35,492 nucleotides of DNA from Sphingomonas sp. (GTDB taxonomy: Bacteria; Pseudomonadota; Alphaproteobacteria; Sphingomonadales; Sphingomonadaceae), in NCBI GenBank assembly GCA_025980335.1, contig JAICXO010000011.1, positions 1 through 35,492 of the forward strand. Direction: 5' to 3'. Under the pieces are notes generated by a model, which was given only the letters and a program-made list of their open reading frames with translations, was not told the DNA's origin and ran no database searches. Shown one piece after another: positions 31,119 to 35,492 of this stretch. Position 1 is the first letter of the stretch. Every line of letters starts with the position of its first letter. The translations under genes were made by a program, and so were the position numbers.

Positions 31119-31203
31119 GTCATCCCGGCCTTGAGCCGGGACCCGCCTTTTCTTTCCGAAGGGATATGAAGGCAGGCAGACCCCGGATCAGGTCCGGGGT
31201 GAC
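31119..31203. repeat. 85-bp palindromic repeat element (MITE/REP-like)
   Basis: Begins GTCATCCCGG and ends CCGGGGTGAC. The outer 30 bases of each end pair with each other at about 23 of 30 positions. Each end also folds by itself: CCCGGC/GCCGGG (31124-31140, 5-base loop) and ACCCCGGA/TCCGGGGT (31180-31200, 5-base loop). Elements with this GTCATCCCGG...CCGGGGTGAC form are, as I remember, scattered between genes in sphingomonad and other alphaproteobacterial genomes. No reading frame is inside. It may end def transcription. Confidence 0.75.
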
Positions 31204-31216
31204 GGTTCTTCGGGCG

Positions 31217-31726
31217 TCACTTCCCGCAGTAGATCAGCCCGGTCGGATCGATCGCGTTCGATTCCACCAACATCGCTTGTGCGGACTCGGCGAAACGTAG
31301 CTTGATCAGGTCGGTGTGGATCGGTTGCTTGGTCGGGCACTGAGCCGCGACATCGTAGCCGCCGGGCACCTTCGCCACATTGTAGAAGCTGCAGTGCGGT
31401 CCGCCGCTGACGGTCAGTTCGCGCGCCGTGAAATGCCACGGCTTCGACGCGCACTCACCCTTGTTCTTCGCCCAGGTGCCGACGTACCTCATCGAGGCGT
31501 TCGCGGGCGGAAGGACGCCAGGCGCGGGAGCGGATGCGTTCGCTTCGACCGTCGAGTTCCCGGGAGCCGCGCCGCTCACATTGCCGCTCACGTTCGCCTG
31601 TGCCGCATTGGTGCTGGTCGCGGTGGATTTTTCGGTCACAAGGGGCTGGTTTGTCGGCGGCTGCTCGGCCTTCTGGCCGCACGATGCGAGGATCAGGCCG
31701 ACAAAAACGAGACTCACCGACCGCAT
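31217..31726 (-). CDS. Putative lipoprotein
   Basis: 169 residues. Signal with lipobox Leu-Ala-Ser-Cys16, then a long Asn/Ala/Pro/Thr-rich linker (about 20-82), then a compact domain (about 83-169) with YVGTWAKNKGECASKPWHF and four further cysteines. Such a domain after a flexible spacer suggests an outer- or inner-membrane-anchored binding module. The ATG shares one base with the stop of the copper-storage gene (TGATG), so they form one unit. A longer frame starts at 31807, inside that gene, and is not credible. Function unknown; the operon hints at metal or stress response. Confidence 0.8.
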   Translation of the reverse strand: MRSVSLVFVGLILASCGQKAEQPPTNQPLVTEKSTATSTNAAQANVSGNVSGAAPGNSTVEANASAPAPGVLPPANASMRYVGTWAKNKGECASKPWHFTARELTVSGGPHCSFYNVAKVPGGYDVAAQCPTKQPIHTDLIKLRFAESAQAMLVESNAIDPTGLIYCGK

Positions 31727-32124
31727 CACGCCGGCTCCGTCACCGCTTCGGCGGCGTTGCGGCAATCTTCCGCGCATTCGCGGCACATCTGCGCGCACAG
31801 CTTGCAATGCTCGTGGTCATGCTTCTCGCATTCGGCCGCGCAGCCATCGCAAACCCGCGCGCACAATTCGAGCATCTCGCGCAGTACCTGCTCGTTCGAA
31901 CCGGTGCGCCGCACTGCAAGCTTACCAGCAGCCTCGCACACGTCTGCGCAGTCGAGGCAGACCCGGATGCACTCGCGCATGTCCTCGCGCTCCGCCGAGC
32001 AGGCGTCGGCGCAGCTGAGGCACATTCGGGAGCAATACATCAGGTGATGGGCCGCATCCCCGAGCGGCTGGTTGACGTGCCCCTGAACGTCAGGGTGAAG
32101 CGCAATCATCTTCCGGATCGACAT
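31726..32124 (-). CDS. Cysteine-rich four-helix-bundle copper-binding protein (Csp/DUF326)
   Basis: 132 residues with 17 cysteines in CxxxC and CxxC spacing at 31, 35, 38, 42, 52, 56, 59, 63, 88, 92, 95, 99, 107, 110, 114, 117 and 121, plus a HDHEH cluster (102-106). This is the pattern of copper-storage proteins, where cysteines line the core of a four-helix bundle and hold many Cu(I) ions. There is no Tat or Sec signal, so it would be the cytosolic Csp3 type. GGGAG precedes the ATG by seven bases. An exact EcfG consensus promoter lies 24 bases upstream. Confidence 0.88.
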   Translation of the reverse strand: MSIRKMIALHPDVQGHVNQPLGDAAHHLMYCSRMCLSCADACSAEREDMRECIRVCLDCADVCEAAGKLAVRRTGSNEQVLREMLELCARVCDGCAAECEKHDHEHCKLCAQMCRECAEDCRNAAEAVTEPA

Positions 32125-32148
32125 CGGCTTTCTCCCGCTTTGGCGACC

Positions 32149-32173
32149 AACGGGAGGTACGCCTCGATGTTCC
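32149..32173 (-). promoter_or_regulatory. Candidate EcfG promoter of the copper-storage operon
   Basis: On the minus strand GGAAC (32173-32169), 16 bases, CGTT (32152-32149): exact EcfG consensus. 24 bases separate the -10 from the ATG of the Csp gene, leaving room for a short leader with its GGGAG ribosome-binding site. Confidence 0.7.
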
Positions 32174-32175
32174 GC

Positions 32176-32204
32176 TTGAGGAGCCTCAATTCACGGCCTA
32201 GAGT
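32176..32204 (+). promoter_or_regulatory. Candidate rmuC promoter with overlapping palindrome
   Basis: TTGAGG (32176-32181), 17 bases, TAGAGT (32199-32204), four of six matches in each box. TTGAGG-AG-CCTCAA (32176-32189) is a perfect palindrome covering the -35, a possible operator. It starts three bases from the end of the divergent EcfG-type -35. Confidence 0.4.
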
Positions 32205-32233
32205 TCGCATTCTGTTCCGGGGGAGTTACGGTC

Positions 32234-33670
32234 ATGGACGGGCCTGTCATTATCATTCTCGCGCTTGGTGCGGTGGTCGTCGGAGTGGTGGTCGGGTGGT
32301 GGCTTGCCAATCGGTCGGCGGCTCCGCTCAAGGCGGAGCGCGACGAGAGTCGCGCGGACGCGGAAAACTGGCGGCTCAAGTTCAACGAGGCTGTCGTCAA
32401 TCTCGCTTCGGAGGCGGAGAGGACAAGGCGGCTCGCCGACGTGGAGGTACAGCTCGTGACCGAGCGGGAAGCCGCGGCCTCGCTGAAAGCCGAAGTGGCA
32501 GCATTTAGACGCGGTGAAGTGGAACGAGAACGTGCGCACAGCGAGCAGCTGAAACAGCTGCAAGAGCTTCACGCGGCTGTGGAGACTCGCTTTGGTCAGC
32601 TCGCCGGACAGGCTGTTGAGCAGGCGCATGACTCATTTCTGAAGCGGGCGGGGCAGAAGCTCGAAGCTACCGGCAATGAAAATGCTGCTAAGCTCGAGAC
32701 CCTTCTACAGCCGGTGAAAGAGACGCTGAAGCGATATGAGCAAGGCCTAAACGAAATCGAGAAGGCGCGGAACGCAAGCTATGGCGAACTGAAGCAAGCC
32801 GTCGCGCAACTCGCACAGGGCAATGACCAGGTGCGTCGTGAAACGCAGCGGCTCGCCAATGTCATGGTGTCTAGTCCCAAGGCGCGCGGGCGCTGGGGCG
32901 AAGAGCAGCTTCGGACGATCCTAGAATCCGCTGGACTCGCGGAAAACATCGATTTCACGTTGCAGAGCAGTGTTTCGGATGGGGAGCGAACACTGAGGCC
33001 AGATTGCGTGATCAACCTTCCAGGCGACCGGTGCATCGTCGTTGATGTGAAATGCCCACTGGTCGCGTTCGAACAAGCCTTTGATGAGGAAGACGAGGGC
33101 AAGCGCGCGGCCCTCCTGCTACAGCACGCAGCGGCGTTGAGGTCATATGCCGCGGATCTTGGAAAGAAAGGCTATTGGAAGCAGCTCGATCTTTCGCCTG
33201 ACTTCGTGATCATGTTCGTTCCGGGCGAGCACTTCCTGGCTGCTGCGGCCGAGCGTGCGCCCAAGCTCATCGAAGAAGCATTCCGCAACGGCGTCATCGT
33301 TGCGTCAACGATCAACATGCTGGCGCTTGCGAAGATCATGGCCGGTATGTGGCGCCAGGAGACGCTCGCCGCCGAAGCGAAGGAGATCGCAGCAATCGGG
33401 AAGGAACTCCATGCGCGTCTACAGACCATGGGGAACCATGTCGTGAGCCTCGGCCGAAATCTTCGTCTGGCGGCGGATAGCTACAATGATTTTGTCGGTA
33501 GCTTGGACCGCAACGTCCTGACCCAAGCGAAGAGATTCGAAGATTTGAAAGTCGCTGAAGGCAACAAACCTATCGTGGACCCACAAACGATCGATTTCGC
33601 GCCCAAGGTGTCGACCAAGCTCGCCTCCAAGCCCTCGAATGACGAGCCGGCGCAGATCGCTGCCGAGTAG
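32234..33670 (+). CDS. rmuC: DNA recombination protein RmuC
   Basis: RmuC limits certain DNA rearrangements at inverted repeats; it is nuclease-like in fold. 478 residues: one membrane helix (about 5-24), a coiled coil (about 30-175) and the conserved core with GRWGEEQL (219-226), DCVINLPGDRCIVVDVKCPL with the acidic/lysine nuclease-like residues, and FVPGEHFLAAA. A GGGGGAG ribosome-binding site precedes the ATG. Divergent from the copper-storage gene. Confidence 0.95.
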   Translation: MDGPVIIILALGAVVVGVVVGWWLANRSAAPLKAERDESRADAENWRLKFNEAVVNLASEAERTRRLADVEVQLVTEREAAASLKAEVAAFRRGEVERERAHSEQLKQLQELHAAVETRFGQLAGQAVEQAHDSFLKRAGQKLEATGNENAAKLETLLQPVKETLKRYEQGLNEIEKARNASYGELKQAVAQLAQGNDQVRRETQRLANVMVSSPKARGRWGEEQLRTILESAGLAENIDFTLQSSVSDGERTLRPDCVINLPGDRCIVVDVKCPLVAFEQAFDEEDEGKRAALLLQHAAALRSYAADLGKKGYWKQLDLSPDFVIMFVPGEHFLAAAAERAPKLIEEAFRNGVIVASTINMLALAKIMAGMWRQETLAAEAKEIAAIGKELHARLQTMGNHVVSLGRNLRLAADSYNDFVGSLDRNVLTQAKRFEDLKVAEGNKPIVDPQTIDFAPKVSTKLASKPSNDEPAQIAAE

Positions 33671-33762
33671 GCGACGCTTGTAAAGTAGGATTTCGCCTGC
33701 TGCATTGAGACAGGCTCTTTCGATCGTTTGAGAATCGCTCCTGCGGATTCCTCGCCGTCACT

Positions 33763-33787
33763 GCGAACATTCGCGAACATTCGCGAA
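33763..33787. repeat. 10-base-phased TTCGCGAA tandem palindromes
   Basis: Two full copies of TTCGCGAA (33770-33777 and 33780-33787), exactly 10 bases apart, preceded by a partial third copy (GCGAACA from 33763). They lie at the end of the 118-base gap between rmuC and the convergent small lipoprotein-like gene, 2 bases from that gene's stop. The rest of the gap (33671-33762) shows nothing I can name. Confidence 0.5.
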
Positions 33788-33788
33788 G

Positions 33789-34130
33789 TCAGAGGCCGCC
33801 GCAGCCGTTGAATCGTTTGCCGTCGACCGTGACTTGGACCTTGTCGGGATAGACGCGGTCGCTCATGCCGTCGCTGCACTGCGCGTGGACGATGTTCACG
33901 TCGATCCGCGGCGTCCGGTAGATTTCGCCGGCGATGCCGATGATCGGTTTCGGCGTGGGCTGCGTAACTGGCTGTTTCTCGGGCGCGGTGAAGGTGATCT
34001 CGCGCCCGCCGATCAGCAGGTTCCAGAACGGCTCGGTTCCGAGGGCGTGATAGATCGGAGTGGGCGGGGCAGGGAGGTGCGCGCAGGCGCTCGAGCCGGC
34101 AGCGAGCGCGACGATCAAAAAACCTTTCAT
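33789..34130 (-). CDS. Small lipoprotein-like protein (COG3650-like)
   Basis: 113 residues. The signal (1-15) ends at Cys16 in GSSACAHLP, but the lipobox is weak because Ser stands at -3 where Leu is usual, so it may be a lipoprotein or simply exported. The mature part has YHALGTEPFWNLLIGGREITF (27-47) and ends with a Cys pair around FNGCGGL, resembling short periplasmic proteins grouped as COG3650. The function is unknown. It follows the RNA methyltransferase gene by 34 bases. Confidence 0.75.
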   Translation of the reverse strand: MKGFLIVALAAGSSACAHLPAPPTPIYHALGTEPFWNLLIGGREITFTAPEKQPVTQPTPKPIIGIAGEIYRTPRIDVNIVHAQCSDGMSDRVYPDKVQVTVDGKRFNGCGGL

Positions 34131-34164
34131 TCCCGAACAACCGTACGCCTTGGAGCCGGTTCCC

Positions 34165-34962
34165 TCAGCGCCAGCTTGCCCGAATCGCGAAGGCCATCAC
34201 CGCTGCGGCGATCGCCGCGTTGAGGCTGTCCGCGCGCCCTGCCATCGGGATTTTGACGAGGCTGTCGCACTCCGCCTCGTAATCGGCCGGAAGCCCCTGC
34301 TGCTCGTTCCCGATCAGGACGAAGCACGGGCGGCGATAATCGGCGTCGAGATAATCCTCGGTCGCCTTGAGACTGGTCCCGACGAGCTGACCCTCGCCCG
34401 AGCGCAACCAGGCGACGAACTCCGCCCAGCGAGCGGCGGCGATCTCCTGGGTGAACAGCGCGCCCATCGAGGCGCGGACAGCTTCGACGGAGAACGGATC
34501 GGCGCAGTCGTCGACCAGAATTAGGCCGCCGGCGCCGACCGCGTCGCCGGTCCTGAGGATGGTTCCGATATTGCCCGGGTCGCGCAGCGCCTGGGCGACG
34601 ATCCACAGCGGCGCCTTCGACCGCTCGATCTGCGCCAGCGACGTGTCCGGCTGCCGGAAGGCGCCGAGCAGCATCTGCGGATTATCCTTGCCGCTCATCT
34701 TTGCGAGGATGTCGGGCGTGGCCTCGATCGCGTCGCCGCCGGCCGCTTCCGTCGCGTCGATGATCTCGGCCGCAAGCGGATGGCGCGCGCCCTCCGCCGA
34801 AAAAGCGACGATCTCGGGCAGGCGCCCGCTGTCGCGCGCCTCGGTGAGGATCCGCAGCCCCTCGGCAAGGAACAGACGCTCCGCGCGCCGCGCCTTCTTG
34901 TCGCGCAAGGAGCGGAGCAGCTTGACGGTGGCGTTCGAAAAGGCGGTGACCTGGCGGGGCAT
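34165..34962 (-). CDS. TrmH/SpoU family RNA 2'-O-methyltransferase
   Basis: 265 residues: an N-terminal substrate-binding part (FLAEGLRILTEA, about 30-45) and a SPOUT catalytic domain with all three motifs, DPGNIGTILRTGDAVGA with the catalytic Arg, VLIGNEQQGLP, and ADSLNAAIAAAVMAF, the trefoil-knot SAM site. It methylates a ribose in rRNA or tRNA; RlmB-like and TsnR-like relatives cannot be told apart by eye. Start and stop overlap HPr by one base (TAATG). Confidence 0.92.
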   Translation of the reverse strand: MPRQVTAFSNATVKLLRSLRDKKARRAERLFLAEGLRILTEARDSGRLPEIVAFSAEGARHPLAAEIIDATEAAGGDAIEATPDILAKMSGKDNPQMLLGAFRQPDTSLAQIERSKAPLWIVAQALRDPGNIGTILRTGDAVGAGGLILVDDCADPFSVEAVRASMGALFTQEIAAARWAEFVAWLRSGEGQLVGTSLKATEDYLDADYRRPCFVLIGNEQQGLPADYEAECDSLVKIPMAGRADSLNAAIAAAVMAFAIRASWR

Positions 34963-35234
34963 TATTCCTCCCCGAAGCGCTCCTGGACGAGCGTCACCAG
35001 CTGCGCCATGACTTCGTCGGCATTGTCACCGTCGACATGGATCGTGACCGTGTCGCCGAGCCCGGCGCCGAGCATCATCAGGCCCATGATCGATGTACCG
35101 CACACGCGGTTGCCGTCTTTCTCGACCTCGATCGGAATTGCGAGCTCGCTTGCGAGATTGACGAATTTCGCGCTCGCCCGGGCGTGGAGTCCGCGCTGGT
35201 TCGTAATCCGAACCTCGCGGCTAAGCGCCGTCAA
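34962..35234 (-). CDS. ptsH: Phosphocarrier protein HPr (nitrogen-type PTS)
   Basis: 90 residues. The phosphorylated His17 is in NQRGLHARASAKFV, and the regulatory Ser48 is in GTSIMGLMML, the target of the short HPr kinase of alphaproteobacteria. It starts with TTG (35234), which overlaps the EIIA stop by 4 bases (TTGA). With the mannose-type EIIA upstream it belongs to the regulatory PTS, which here probably controls metabolism rather than sugar import. Confidence 0.95.
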   Translation of the reverse strand: MTALSREVRITNQRGLHARASAKFVNLASELAIPIEVEKDGNRVCGTSIMGLMMLGAGLGDTVTIHVDGDNADEVMAQLVTLVQERFGEE

Positions 35235-35492
35235 GCAGCGGCCTCGCCGAGGATCTCCGAAGCGACGGAAATATATTTGCGTCCGGCCTCGCGCGCGGCG
35301 GCGACGGCGGCGTGGACCGGCATCACCTTGCGGGCACCCTCGAGCCGGATGAGCATCGGCAGGTTGACGCCCGCGATGACCTCGACGTTCTCGCCCTTCA
35401 TCAGGCTGATGGCGAGGTTCGACGGCGTGCCGCCGAACAGGTCGGTGAGGATGATCACGCCCTTGCCCTGGTCGACCTTGGCGATCGCCTTC
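35231..35492 (-). CDS. PTS system mannose-type EIIA, C-terminal part
   Basis: The frame continues to the window edge without a start. The visible 87 residues read KVDQGKGVIILTDLFGGTPS and LPMLIRLEGAR, diagnostic for the EIIA-Man fold. The N-terminus, with the active-site histidine, lies outside the window. The GTG at 35458 is internal. In alphaproteobacteria this protein takes phosphate from HPr and has a regulatory role; hprK is usually upstream. Confidence 0.93.
   Translation of the reverse strand, partial: KAIAKVDQGKGVIILTDLFGGTPSNLAISLMKGENVEVIAGVNLPMLIRLEGARKVMPVHAAVAAAREAGRKYISVASEILGEAAA

Noticed and set aside
33763-33787. SOS-like GTTC repeats on the minus strand
   Set aside because: The two GTTC are separated by 6 bases, not the 7 of the alphaproteobacterial LexA box, and they lie at gene ends rather than before a start.
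34139-34163. GGAAC-N16-GGTT before the gene starting at 34130
   Set aside because: The -10 has one mismatch and ends only 8 bases before the ATG, leaving no normal leader. Too weak to call a fourth EcfG promoter.

Overview
The window is a gene-dense, GC-rich stretch of an alphaproteobacterial chromosome, most likely from the order Sphingomonadales (Sphingomonas, Sphingomicrobium or a close relative). This rests on the gene order (nuoLMN-birA-coaX-rnj-DUF1467; gltX-gltA next to a divergent comEC), the protein sequences, a GTTC-N7-GTTC SOS operator in front of lexA, and GGAAC-N16-CGTT promoters of the alphaproteobacterial EcfG stress type. No genus is claimed. There is no prophage, insertion sequence, CRISPR array, tRNA or rRNA. 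No gene-free stretch exceeds about 120 bases.

Layout. 1-7676 (+): end of nuoL, then nuoM, nuoN, birA, coaX, rnj and a DUF1467 gene, nearly all overlapping by a few bases, so probably one transcription unit. 7673-9979 (-): a large membrane-anchored coiled-coil protein resembling the polarity factor TipN. 10064-13650 (+): three poorly characterised genes: a membrane protein that looks like a decayed nucleotidyltransferase/CDP-alcohol phosphatidyltransferase fusion, a DUF2336 protein, and a histidine-kinase-like protein without the phospho-accepting histidine. 13647-16345 (-): gltX-gltA. 16387-20014 (+): comEC and a secreted amidohydrolase. 20016-23044 (-): ppiD, lexA and a VOC protein. 23145-27940 (+): tpiA, a repeat-built exported protein, secG, pyrG, a 49-residue membrane protein and trxB. 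27957-29891 (-): a 76-residue hydrophilic protein, truA, fmt. 29941-31117 (+): recR, def. 31217-32124 (-): a lipoprotein and a Csp-type copper-storage protein. 32234-33670 (+): rmuC. 33789-35492 (-): a small lipoprotein-like gene, a SPOUT RNA methyltransferase, HPr and the start-less end of a mannose-type EIIA.

Most genes are housekeeping: respiratory complex I, cofactor attachment and synthesis (biotin ligase, pantothenate kinase), RNA decay, TCA cycle, tRNA charging and modification, initiator-methionine handling (fmt, def), secretion (SecG, PpiD), DNA repair (LexA, RecR, RmuC), redox (TrxB) and the nitrogen-type PTS. The points most worth a second look are the degenerate-enzyme/DUF2336/histidine-less kinase block beside the TipN-like gene; three EcfG-like promoters in front of small accessory genes, two of them with the same 24-base distance to the start codon; the apparent CTG start of birA; and an 85-bp MITE-like palindromic element after def.
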